This document shows, one piece after another, positions 1-7,256 of a stretch of 61,913 nt of DNA. Numbering within the stretch: the stretch's first letter is position 1; each line of letters opens with the position of its first letter. The position numbers and the translations under genes are program-made. This stretch comes from Terriglobia bacterium (GTDB lineage: Bacteria > Acidobacteriota > Terriglobia > Bryobacterales > Bryobacteraceae), in contig JAIQFK010000036.1 of the NCBI GenBank assembly GCA_020073305.1, positions 1 to 61,913 of the forward strand. Direction: 5' to 3'. The notes beneath the pieces were generated by a model. The model did not search any database. It was not told the DNA's origin and worked only from the letters and a program-made list of their open reading frames with translations.

Positions 1-1
1 G

Positions 2-115
2 TTCCGGAGATTCTCGGTGCGGGGTCGCATCAAGGCGCGTGCCGAGGCGCTCCTGCATGCCCTGACATTCAATATCCAAAGGTTACTGAAAATCCAGCCC
101 GCGCTGGCGGTGTAA
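2..115 (+). pseudogene. C-terminal tail of a transposase, 5' part outside the window
   Basis: An open frame runs from the window edge to a TAA at 113-115 and encodes 37 residues. The peptide (FRRFSVRGRIKARAEALL, then HALTFNIQRLLKIQPALAV) has the Arg/Lys-rich, amphipathic ending typical of DDE transposases of the IS1182/IS5 kind, where a conserved helix with N(I/L)xRLL closes the protein. Only the tail is visible, so the family cannot be fixed and the copy could be intact or broken upstream. Its neighbours are further transposon remnants, which fits. Confidence 0.55.
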
Positions 116-218
116 CCGCCGCAGTAATCGGAACGCTTGGCACCGTCGGGAGTAAAATCGGATGCCGCACCACACAACGGATCCGGCGTTTTGAAAAACG
201 CCATTACTTCACAGCTTC

Positions 219-258
219 CTGTCCCCTTTCGTCCGAATGAGTCTGTCCCCTTTCGTCC
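219..258. repeat. Two direct copies of a 16-bp CTGTCCCC-type repeat
   Basis: CTGTCCCCTTTCGTCC occurs at 219-234 and again at 243-258, 24 bp apart start to start. The motif overlaps the 3' end of the RAYT remnant, and the related GGGGACAG/CTGTCCC string recurs at 508-521 and 983-990. Repeats of this kind next to a RAYT gene are typical REP-like elements. Confidence 0.6.
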
Positions 259-507
259 CGATTCCGATCCGTGTTCCAGTATTGCGAGAATCGCCCGTGC
301 GCATGCCGGAAGGTATTCGCCATGGAGGAGTCTGCTTCCGGCACAGCCACGATATGCACATGATTGGTCATGAGGCAGTAGGCCAGTAACCGCAACCGGT
401 TGCCAGCGGCGTGTTCCGAGAGCAGTTTCAGGTAGGCGCGCCGCAATGCATCCGTTGTAAACACATCCTGACGGGCATTGCCCCGCTGCGTAATATGGGG
501 ATTGGTG

Positions 508-521
508 GGGACAGCTGTCCC
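508..521. repeat. Perfect 14-bp palindrome GGGACAGCTGTCCC
   Basis: The sequence is its own reverse complement. It sits where the RAYT remnant loses its N-terminus. The string GCTGTCCCTCAGTT starting inside it is repeated just beyond the IS3 element at 983-996. It is probably a REP-like end at which rearrangement took place. Confidence 0.55.
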
Positions 522-545
522 TCAGTTATCCCATAACGGGCGGGC

Positions 546-981
546 TGGACTGCACCCCAAAAATGAGACACGGAAATTAGGGACACTTTTCATTGAATGG
601 AAAGGAGTCGGGATTGTCTGGAAAATACCGTGTCTTCGGCGTAGAGTTCAAACAGAATGTGGCGCAGCGGATTCTGAACGGCGAAAGCGTGACGGCGCTG
701 CATCACGAGCTACAGATCAAACGCAGCGTGTTGTACCGCTGGTCCAGCACGATCCGCTGGATCAGACGGGCACTGGCGGACCGCGCCGTCGAGCCCGGCA
801 TCGTGCACCACTCGGATCGCGGCGTGCAGTATTGCAGTCAGACGTACGTGGAGCGATTACAGGCCTACGGGTTCGCCATCAGTATGAGCCGCGCCGGCAA
901 CCCCTACGACAATGGCAACGACTTGTCAGCGAATGGTAACCTGTCCCTAATTTCTGTGCCTCAGCACAAGGGTGCAGTCCA
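546..981. mobile_element. Internally deleted IS3-family element with both terminal repeats and 3-bp target duplication
   Basis: The left end reads TGGACTGCACCC from 546 and the right end is its exact complement, GGGTGCAGTCCA, ending at 981. The similarity between the ends extends inward for about 40 bp, including GAAATTAGGGACA on the left and its complement on the right. GGC precedes the element (543-545) and follows it (982-984), which fits a 3-bp IS3-type target duplication. TG...CA ends are also typical of IS3. At 436 bp it is about a third of a normal IS3 element and contains only fused scraps of orfA and orfB, so it could move only if helped in trans. Confidence 0.8.
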
Positions 982-1039
982 GGCTGTCCCTCAGTTGTCG
1001 CAGATCACCCTTTTGTTGAACCACCCGGCCGATTGTTGA
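614..1039 (+). pseudogene. Fused remnant of IS3-family orfA and orfB transposase genes
   Basis: A TTG start at 614 lies 6 bp after AGGAG. The N-terminal ~40 residues (SGKYRVFGVEFKQNVA onward) are the helix-turn-helix start of an IS3 OrfA. At about residue 45 this jumps into the late part of the OrfB integrase core: GIVHHSDRGVQYCS carries the second catalytic Asp and is followed by NPYDNG. The first Asp, the final Glu region and everything between are deleted, so it cannot be an active transposase. The frame then runs through the right terminal repeat and stops outside the element at 1039. Confidence 0.75.
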
Positions 1040-1079
1040 CGATGGGACGGAGAGTTAGTATTGGCAATTATCCGATCAT

Positions 1080-1484
1080 GTGTACCTCCGGGACTTCGCC
1101 CGATTGAGCGCAGCCTGCTCTCCGGCGATAATCCTCGTGATGAGTGTTTCCTCGGCAGGCTGCGCAGAAGAACATCATGAGATAGCGGAGTTGCCTCCAA
1201 CAGGAGAGGCCAGACTGTCGCGGCGTTTTCCCACGCGCTGCTGGGTGACGATTTCGTATGACACCGAGGATGGCCGCCGCAAAATGATTACCGGGCGCGT
1301 TGTGAACATGAGCGCATCGGGAGTGCTGATGGAAGCGCTTAGACGGCCTCCCGTTGACACGCACGTGCGCATCCACGCCAATGAGCTGCCCGTGGGGACG
1401 GCATTTGTCCGACGCTGCGCCTGGGGTTCCTGGAGATTCAGAATCGGACTTGAATTTGCCAGGGCGATACGAAATCGCTATTGA
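1080..1484 (+). CDS. PilZ-domain protein (c-di-GMP effector), first of a pair
   Basis: The C-terminal ~95 residues form a PilZ domain with both c-di-GMP-binding signatures: RFPTR (RxxxR) near residue 49 and NMSASG ((D/N)xSxxG) near residue 78. No output domain is present, so it probably acts by binding a partner when c-di-GMP is bound. The listed start is a GTG; an ATG at 1140 (residue 21) is a reasonable alternative, and neither has a strong ribosome binding site. A second PilZ gene follows 61 bp downstream on the same strand. Confidence 0.7.
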   Translation: MYLRDFARLSAACSPAIILVMSVSSAGCAEEHHEIAELPPTGEARLSRRFPTRCWVTISYDTEDGRRKMITGRVVNMSASGVLMEALRRPPVDTHVRIHANELPVGTAFVRRCAWGSWRFRIGLEFARAIRNRY

Positions 1485-1557
1485 TTCCTGCGAGGTGTGA
1501 ATCGGGAGGGGCGGAAGTCGCTTTGCGATCGTACCGTTCGACAAGGTGCTGGAAAAT

Positions 1558-1854
1558 ATGACGACCGACGATAAACGAAGGCTCCATTCCAGGATTCCGG
1601 CCAATGCTCGGCTGCACCTGCAATGGCACGACCAGCACACCGGACAGCGCCAGGTACCTGCCCGCGCTGTTGACATGAGCAAGTTGGGCTTGCTGGTTGA
1701 GGCGGAAAAATCAATTCAGTCTGGAACCATCGTTGACGTGTATACGGCACAAGGTGTGGTGGTGGGCCGAGGGAGCGTCCGGCACTCCACACCGAAAGGT
1801 TTGAATTATTTCATCGGATTGTACATACCAAATCGTCTGGCACGTGCGTTTTGA
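1558..1854 (+). CDS. PilZ-domain protein (c-di-GMP effector), second of a pair
   Basis: This is a short protein of about 98 residues that is entirely PilZ domain. RLHSR near residue 8 supplies RxxxR and DMSKLG near residue 39 supplies DxSxxG, so c-di-GMP binding is expected. I start it at ATG 1558; a GTG at 1546 is in frame and also possible. It diverges from the first PilZ protein except at the binding motifs, so the two are not a recent duplication. They may be co-transcribed. Acidobacteria commonly encode many single-domain PilZ proteins, and targets cannot be read from the sequence. Confidence 0.7.
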   Translation: MTTDDKRRLHSRIPANARLHLQWHDQHTGQRQVPARAVDMSKLGLLVEAEKSIQSGTIVDVYTAQGVVVGRGSVRHSTPKGLNYFIGLYIPNRLARAF

Positions 1855-2047
1855 GAATCTTCCTCTGGCTGGCAGGCAGGCGCGAATCAGAGACGGAAAC
1901 AAAGCGCCGCACCATGACTGCCGCCACCCGACAGGATTGGCGAAAATCGCGCAGATCGCTGTCTCTGTTTCCCCTCTTTCGATCCCATAGAAGCCAACCG
2001 GTGTGAACGGACCCTCACACAGTTGGCGCTAAGCGAAGAGGAGCATC

Positions 2048-2527
2048 ATGCCAGACAACGAACATCTGCCAGTTGTGTTTCGTCACGCGTGGGTGCTTTT
2101 GTTTATCGCCTAGTGCGCCAACGGTGCCATCTGGTGGCGTAGAGCACAGCCACGAATAGCACAGGACCCGGCACTCAGAGAGGGATACCGCCGGCTGATC
2201 AGGGCATGGTTGATTTACGGAAACCTGCCGTGGCTCGTCATGGGGGCTGGAATCTTGTCCGGTGCAGTACCGTCCCCATGGCATTACTTCAATCCCCGGA
2301 ATGGGCCGTTCGTGATTGCGTTCTATGCAACGGTTGCCGCACTTTGGATTGCCACCTTCAACTGGATGTTTTTCCACCGTGGAGCCGAGGCCCTAGTGGA
2401 GTATCCCGGTTTGCTAAATCTGCCTATAAATCGTCCGTGGGCAGTAAAAGTGCTCTTCTTGGTTTGTCTTGCGGCCGGAGTGGTTGCCCTGTCGGTAATG
2501 ATGGTCGCGAACATACATATTCCTTAA
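2048..2527 (+). pseudogene. Small membrane protein gene interrupted by one in-frame amber codon
   Basis: ATG at 2048 has an excellent ribosome binding site (AGGAG, 2038-2042). The frame encodes a membrane protein of about 159 residues with a hydrophobic N-terminal helix, two segments around LPWLVMGAGILSG and FVIAFYATVAALWIA, and a C-terminal helix. Codon 22 (2111-2113) is TAG, but the reading frame on both sides is one continuous protein: VLLFIA, stop, CANGAIWW. Function is unknown. The most economical reading is a recent nonsense mutation. A shorter product could restart near 2210. Suppression of the amber codon cannot be excluded, but nothing nearby suggests it. Confidence 0.65.
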
Positions 2528-2656
2528 CGGCCCAGCGGAGCAGGATTTGGTTTCCAATGTATAAGCCAGTTAAGTTTCATGAGTTTATACGCGAAAACCT
2601 ACGCTGCGCTTTAGGTCGACCTAACGAGAATCCTTCGATGCGCCGATTAGCCGGGT

Positions 2657-4510
2657 ATGACGCATCGAGCGATCGCGCGGAGGAGCCAGCTAGGGCTGGG
2701 CATGGGCATTTTCTGGCTGGCGGCGGGTGTGGCGCACGGCCAGGTGACGGTGGCGCCGGCCAGCGTAAACTTCACTTATGTGCAGGGCGCAAAAATGCCC
2801 GTGGCGCAGAAAGTTGCTGTCAAGACGGTTACCGGGACGCCGGCCTATACGACTTCGATTGTCCCGACCGGCGCTACGATTGGCACGGCTGCTGCTGCGT
2901 GGTGGCTCATTGCCACCCCTGATGTGGGTACGTTGCCGGCCAACGTGAATCTCCAGGTGAACCCCACGGGGCTCCTGTCAGGCACATATACCGCCGCGGT
3001 GGCCTTCACCGCAGTGGGGGTGGTCGCACCGGGCACGGTCAATGTCACGCTGTTGGTGACGGCGCCTCCGCCGACACTGAGTGCGAGCGCGGCTTCACTG
3101 GCTTTTGCAACCATCCTGGCGACGCCACCGGCCTTGCCTCCGGCGGTATCCCCGCAGACCGTCCAATTGAGCACCTCCGGCAGCCCCATTCCGTTCGTGG
3201 TCTCCGCGGACAAGAAGTGGTTGACCCTCGCCCCGGCTAGCGGCCTGGTGTTGCCGGGGGCTCCGGTAACCCTCACGCTGACGGCGGATCCGCTTACTCT
3301 CGCGCCAGCGGCCCTGACCGCTCCTTACAAAACAAAGATCACGATCACGCCGAGCGGAGCGTCGAACAAGACCCTGGTCATTCCGGTGACTTTTACGGTC
3401 CTCTACCAGACTCCCACCGTGAGCGGCATTTGGCCCCCGGGCGGCAAAGTGGGTGGCGGTGATACGACAGTCACAATCTATGGGACGAATTTTTGCGCCG
3501 GCACCGTCACGAAGATAGCCACCAGCGGGGCTCCGGTCTCACTGAAAACGACTTACCTGAATTCCGATGTCATCAGCGCGGTGATCCCGGCCAAGCAACT
3601 CGTCGCCGGGACGCCTCTGACCATTTACGCGTCCAATCCCGCGCCGGGAGGGGATTCGCCCGGCAACGTGGCTTTTGGTTTCGGGCAGAGCGTGGACGCT
3701 GCCGTGAATGCAGCCAGTTACCTCGCCGGGGGTTCTCCCGGTGATCTCGTCACGCTGTTCGGCACAAATATCGGCCCTCCGATCGCAGCGACACTGGCGG
3801 AAACCGTTCCAAACTACGTGGACAAAAGCTTGGGCGGCTTCACTGTGACCGTGGACGGCACTGCAGCGGCGATGGTTTATGCCAGCCAGAATCAGATCTC
3901 GGTGCAGGTTCCGTATGAAGTGGATACCACCTGCACACCCTCCTGCACCAAGGCGATCGTGGTGTCCAACGGCAGCGTTACCGCAAACGGCAGCATTGAC
4001 ATCCATCCGACGGCACCCGGCCTGTTCACGGTGGACAACTCCGGCACCGGCCAGGCGGCGGCGTACAACCAGGACTGGTCCTTGAACTCCAGCTCGAATC
4101 CCGAGAAGATCGGCAGCGTCATACAGCTCTACTTGACTGGCGAGGGCGTTTACACGAACACGCCGGCGGGCCCTCCTGGACCGGATGGGTACGTCATTCC
4201 AGCGGGCAGCATACCGCTGCCGGTATCGGGAATTTGCCCGGGAGGGTCAGTGTGTATGCCGGCTTTGGCGGCTGTACCGGTCAGCGTTACGCTCGGGCCG
4301 CTCCCCTCAGCACCCCCAGGAACCGCTGCCTTTGCGGTACCGTCAGCCGACATCCAATATGCCGGACCCTTCATTGGCGGCATGCTGGGGATTATGCAGC
4401 TCAACGTGCAGATTCCGGCTGGAGCCCCCACGGGAACCGCGGTTCCCATCCAAGTCACAATCGGCGGAGTTGCCACGCAGCCCGGAGTCACCATCTCGAC
4501 CAAACCGTGA
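2657..4510 (+). CDS. Secreted repeat protein with IPT/TIG and TIGR03437-like Solibacter C-terminal domain
   Basis: The 617-residue protein has an N-terminal signal peptide with a hydrophobic stretch at residues 15-27. Two BACON/Ig-like beta domains follow (about 30-130 and 140-250). An IPT/TIG domain (about 254-345) starts at PTVSGIWPPGG. The C-terminal ~260 residues begin NAASYLAGGSPGDLVTLFG, the hallmark of the TIGR03437 domain that is greatly expanded in Solibacter-type acidobacteria, with a VYASQNQISVQVP motif further on. No catalytic residues are evident, so an adhesive or cell-surface role is inferred. The ATG at 2657 has no clear ribosome binding site; a later start near residue 15 would still leave a signal peptide. 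Confidence 0.8.
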   Translation: MTHRAIARRSQLGLGMGIFWLAAGVAHGQVTVAPASVNFTYVQGAKMPVAQKVAVKTVTGTPAYTTSIVPTGATIGTAAAAWWLIATPDVGTLPANVNLQVNPTGLLSGTYTAAVAFTAVGVVAPGTVNVTLLVTAPPPTLSASAASLAFATILATPPALPPAVSPQTVQLSTSGSPIPFVVSADKKWLTLAPASGLVLPGAPVTLTLTADPLTLAPAALTAPYKTKITITPSGASNKTLVIPVTFTVLYQTPTVSGIWPPGGKVGGGDTTVTIYGTNFCAGTVTKIATSGAPVSLKTTYLNSDVISAVIPAKQLVAGTPLTIYASNPAPGGDSPGNVAFGFGQSVDAAVNAASYLAGGSPGDLVTLFGTNIGPPIAATLAETVPNYVDKSLGGFTVTVDGTAAAMVYASQNQISVQVPYEVDTTCTPSCTKAIVVSNGSVTANGSIDIHPTAPGLFTVDNSGTGQAAAYNQDWSLNSSSNPEKIGSVIQLYLTGEGVYTNTPAGPPGPDGYVIPAGSIPLPVSGICPGGSVCMPALAAVPVSVTLGPLPSAPPGTAAFAVPSADIQYAGPFIGGMLGIMQLNVQIPAGAPTGTAVPIQVTIGGVATQPGVTISTKP

Positions 4511-4574
4511 CGATTCGCCCGTTTCCCGCCGCGGGGGGCCGCGCGGCCTCCTGTTATACTGGGAGTGTCGCTTT

Positions 4575-5771
4575 ATGAACAGCCGCGCGAAGTTTCTGAT
4601 CGTCATTGGTTCCACGTTCGTGGTGCTCCTGCTTTTGCTGGGCACCGTTCTGGGTAAGGGCACGGCGCCCGATAGCCCGTACCGGCACCTCGCGGTCTAC
4701 ACCGAAGTCCTGTCGAGGATCAAGAGTGAGTACGTCGAGGAACCGGATCTGAAGAGCGTGACTCTGGGCGCTCTGAACGGCCTGCTGGAATCGATCGACC
4801 CGTTTGCCAGCTATCTCAATGCCGATCAGTACAAGGAGTATCTGAAGCACAGCGAGGTAAAAGGCGACGTGGGCCTGATCCTCTCCAAGCGCTTCGGATA
4901 TATCGGCGTAGTGAGCACGGTTCCCGGCTCGCCCGCAGCCAAGGCCGGGCTGACCACCGGCGATATTATCGAAACCATCAATGGCGTCGCGACTCGCGAC
5001 ATGCCGCTGGCCTATACTTACCTGCTGCTGCGCGGCAATCCCGGCACCACGGTGGATGTGACGGTGCTTCGGCGGCAGCCCGAGCCGCAGAAAATGACGC
5101 TGACCCGCGCCGCGGCAAATCCGCCGGCGGTCATTGCGAAGATCATGCAGAATGAGGTCGGCTACATCCGGCCGGAGACCCTAAGCACGTCCCGGGTGCA
5201 GACCATCGCAGGCGACCTGCGCGATCTGCAGAACAAAGGCGCCAAGCGGCTGGTGCTCGACCTGCGGCAATGCGCGGTGGGCGAACCGGAGGATGGGATT
5301 GCACTGGCAGACCTGTTCCTGGACAGCGGCCTGGTCACCTATCTGCAAGGCCAGCGCGTGGCGCGGCAGGATTTCAAAGCGGACCCCGCCAAGGTTGTCT
5401 GGAAGCTGCCGGTAGTAGTGCTGACCAACCGCGGAACGGCGGACGGCGCCGAGGTTGCAGCCGCGGCCCTGGAAGACAACAACCGGGCGAAGGTGGTGGG
5501 CGAGCGAACTTACGGGGACGCCTCGTTGCGGCGCGCGCTCACGATGGATGACGGAAGCGCGATCATTCTCTCGGTCGCGAAATATTACTCGCCTAGCGGC
5601 AAAGCCATTCAGGACACCGGTGTGACTCCCGGCGAGCTGGTGCAGGAACCCGAGCCTCAGGCCGAGACCGACGAGGACGGCGAAGCCGTGCATCCAGAAA
5701 CGACCGAGCCGGAACACAACGCCGGTGAAGACGTGGTCCTGAAGCGGGCGATCGAACTCCTCAACAAGTAA
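4575..5771 (+). CDS. S41 C-terminal processing protease homologue, predicted catalytically dead
   Basis: This 398-residue protein has an N-terminal membrane anchor (residues 7-25), a CTP N-terminal helical region, a PDZ domain (about 95-170, with GSPAAKAGLTTGD) and an S41 core (about 190-350). In active CtpA/Prc proteases the nucleophile lies in GSASASE and the lysine in YGKG, 25 residues later. Here the first motif is NRGTADGAE (Asp290 in place of Ser) and the second is TYGDAS (Asp315 in place of Lys), with the 25-residue spacing kept. The usual R-N-P-G-G loop reads RQCAVG. The fold is intact but hydrolysis by the Ser-Lys dyad should be impossible, so a scaffold or regulatory role is inferred. 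The tail is acidic. The start is ATG 4575; the frame is open further upstream but overlaps the previous gene. Confidence 0.85.
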   Translation: MNSRAKFLIVIGSTFVVLLLLLGTVLGKGTAPDSPYRHLAVYTEVLSRIKSEYVEEPDLKSVTLGALNGLLESIDPFASYLNADQYKEYLKHSEVKGDVGLILSKRFGYIGVVSTVPGSPAAKAGLTTGDIIETINGVATRDMPLAYTYLLLRGNPGTTVDVTVLRRQPEPQKMTLTRAAANPPAVIAKIMQNEVGYIRPETLSTSRVQTIAGDLRDLQNKGAKRLVLDLRQCAVGEPEDGIALADLFLDSGLVTYLQGQRVARQDFKADPAKVVWKLPVVVLTNRGTADGAEVAAAALEDNNRAKVVGERTYGDASLRRALTMDDGSAIILSVAKYYSPSGKAIQDTGVTPGELVQEPEPQAETDEDGEAVHPETTEPEHNAGEDVVLKRAIELLNK

Positions 5772-6231
5772 CGCACTCCGACGCGTTCCAAATCCGCGGA
5801 AGCTGACCGAAGTCATTAACCGTTAGTTAACCTTGTGGCAAGGGGCTGGTGACAACCTGTCACAGCGTCCGGCGGGGGGCGTTAGCAGCCCTTGTAAGCC
5901 TTCTCTTTTCAGTCACCCAAATTTTGACTGGAGTGGAAGGGAGATTGCCCTACAGAGCCTGAACATGATCCGGCTCGTGCCACTTCGCTTCGCTTCGCGC
6001 GCTGTTTCGTTTCCGTGGGCGCTCATGATGTTGCTGCTCCGACTGCCCGCGCCAGTTCCGAGGCTGCCCCAGGCAGCGGCCCTTCTCCCGGGGCCGCTCG
6101 CACATCCATCCAAGGCAAGGTGTCGCTGGTCACCCACGCTGCGATGGCCTGGGGCGCTTCGGTATTTTTCTGGAACCACACGGAACTGGGAGCTGCTGCC
6201 CACCACGCGTTGCCCGGAGGAGTATTAACGC
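5772..6231. other. 460-bp region without a convincing gene
   Basis: Both strands were read. Open frames on the plus strand have no family resemblance, and their composition reflects a GC-rich, Pro/Arg-heavy translation. A short perfect hairpin, GTGACA-ACC-TGTCAC, lies at 5849-5863, and TTAACC is repeated just before it (5817-5832). A good ribosome binding site (GGAGGAG) near the end belongs to the next gene. The region most likely holds the promoter and leader of the 6232 gene. Confidence 0.4.
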
Positions 6232-6924
6232 ATGCCCGCCAAAGCCAAGCTGTTCATCGCTCTTGCGATCATTCCCGGTCTGGTCATGCTGTCGCTGGGA
6301 GTTTCGCACTGGGAATCAGCCGATCCGGTGCGGTTCACGATTTACCTATTACTTGCATTGGTCGCCTCAACGCTCAAGGTCCGGTTACCCGGCATCACTG
6401 GAAGCGTGTCGCTGAACTTTCTGTTTATCCTCATCGGCGTGGCGCAACTGAGCTTCCCCGAGACCCTGGCTTTGGGGGCGGTTGCCACGGTGATGCAGTG
6501 TGTTTGGAAAAGCGGAACACGGCCCTGCATCCCGCAGGTGATGTTCAATGTCTCGGCGCTGACGATGGCAATCACCACCGCGCACTTCATGTATCATCTG
6601 CCGCAAATCCAGCAGGTGGACGGAAGAATGCCGGTCTTGCTGGCGCTGGCGGCGTGTTTCTTCTTCCTCACGAACACGGTCCTGGTGGCCTCGGTATTGT
6701 CGCTGGTGGAAACCAGGCCATTCATGCGTGTCTGGCACCAGTGCTACTACTGGTCGTTTCCTTACTATCTGATCGGAGTTGGCGTTGCGAGTCTGGTCAG
6801 CTATTCCAGCCAGTACGTCGGCTGGAGGACCGCGCTGCTCATCTTGCCGATCATGTATCTGATCCACCTGCACCACCGGCTCTCTGTGGAGCGCCACACC
6901 GCGGAAGACCGAATCAAACAGTAA
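6232..6924 (+). CDS. Stand-alone multi-spanning membrane sensory domain
   Basis: The 230-residue protein is almost entirely hydrophobic, with about seven transmembrane helices. Its sequence (KVRLPGITGSVSLNFLFILIGVAQ, split here as KVRLPGITG and SLNFLFILIG) resembles the N-terminal membrane module that precedes GGDEF, HD-GYP or kinase domains in acidobacterial signalling proteins. Here it ends after helix seven with a short charged tail and no output domain. It may signal through a partner or be the residue of a larger protein. The start is supported by GGAGGAG about 9 bp upstream. The 3' flank shows no reading-frame continuation into an output domain. Confidence 0.55.
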   Translation: MPAKAKLFIALAIIPGLVMLSLGVSHWESADPVRFTIYLLLALVASTLKVRLPGITGSVSLNFLFILIGVAQLSFPETLALGAVATVMQCVWKSGTRPCIPQVMFNVSALTMAITTAHFMYHLPQIQQVDGRMPVLLALAACFFFLTNTVLVASVLSLVETRPFMRVWHQCYYWSFPYYLIGVGVASLVSYSSQYVGWRTALLILPIMYLIHLHHRLSVERHTAEDRIKQ

Positions 6925-6984
6925 GGACGAAGGGTATTGCTGGGGCTCCGTAGAGGAAATCCATTGCCCGTGGTGCCACCTGTC

Positions 6985-7256
6985 TTAGACGTGCTGCTCG
7001 ACGTAGGTTTGCAGCCAGGTGAGGATCTGAGGCCATCCCCAATGGCTGGCGCGTGAACTCTCACTCACGAGGCCGGAGTGCGTCAAACGCACTGTTGTGA
7101 CGCCATCTTTCTCCTCCAAATCAAAGCGGACCAGTGACTCGGTCGCATCCCCCTGCCAGTCGGGAAGCCACGTGAAGACGAGCAAGCGAGGTGGCTCGAT
7201 TTGGCGATATTCTCTCATCCCGGAAGTGACCGGTGCTGGCTCTTCTGATACAACGG
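6985..7256 (-). pseudogene. AHSA1/SRPBCC-family gene lacking its 5' half
   Basis: Residues such as PPRLLVFTWLPDWQGD, VRFDLEEKDG and LTHSGLV match the C-terminal half of AHSA1-like START-superfamily proteins (small ligand-binding proteins). These are normally about 150 residues; only about 77-90 are left. The frame remains open upstream to a TGA near 7255-7257 without a normal start or the N-terminal strand pair. That point is where the next, oppositely oriented gene begins, so the 5' half was probably lost when that junction formed. Confidence 0.65.

Larger units (their letters stand above)
204..521 (-). pseudogene. REP-associated tyrosine transposase (RAYT, Y1/HUH) remnant
   Basis: The minus-strand frame contains the RAYT core: HITQRGNARQDVF near the start, then LLAYCLMTNHVHIVAVPE, where NHVH is the HUH metal site, then RFSQYW. 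RAYTs are single-strand DNA transposases thought to mobilise REP sequences. The usual N-terminus is missing: the frame opens directly out of a GGGACAGCTGTCCC palindrome at 508-521 with no plausible start except a GTG at 464. The C-terminal half, including the region that normally follows the YW motif, is replaced by translated repeat sequence. The gene is therefore truncated at both ends and probably inactive. The family call is secure; the exact limits are not. Confidence 0.75.

Noticed and set aside
2111-2113. Amber codon as pyrrolysine or programmed readthrough
   Set aside because: No pyrrolysine genes or downstream structural signal are visible, and the membrane-helix context gives no reason for a special residue. 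A nonsense mutation is simpler.
5833-6953. Plus-strand frames 5833-6228 and 6015-6953
   Set aside because: The first has no homologous feature. The second overlaps the well-supported membrane protein in another frame and reads as low-complexity Gly/Arg/His sequence.
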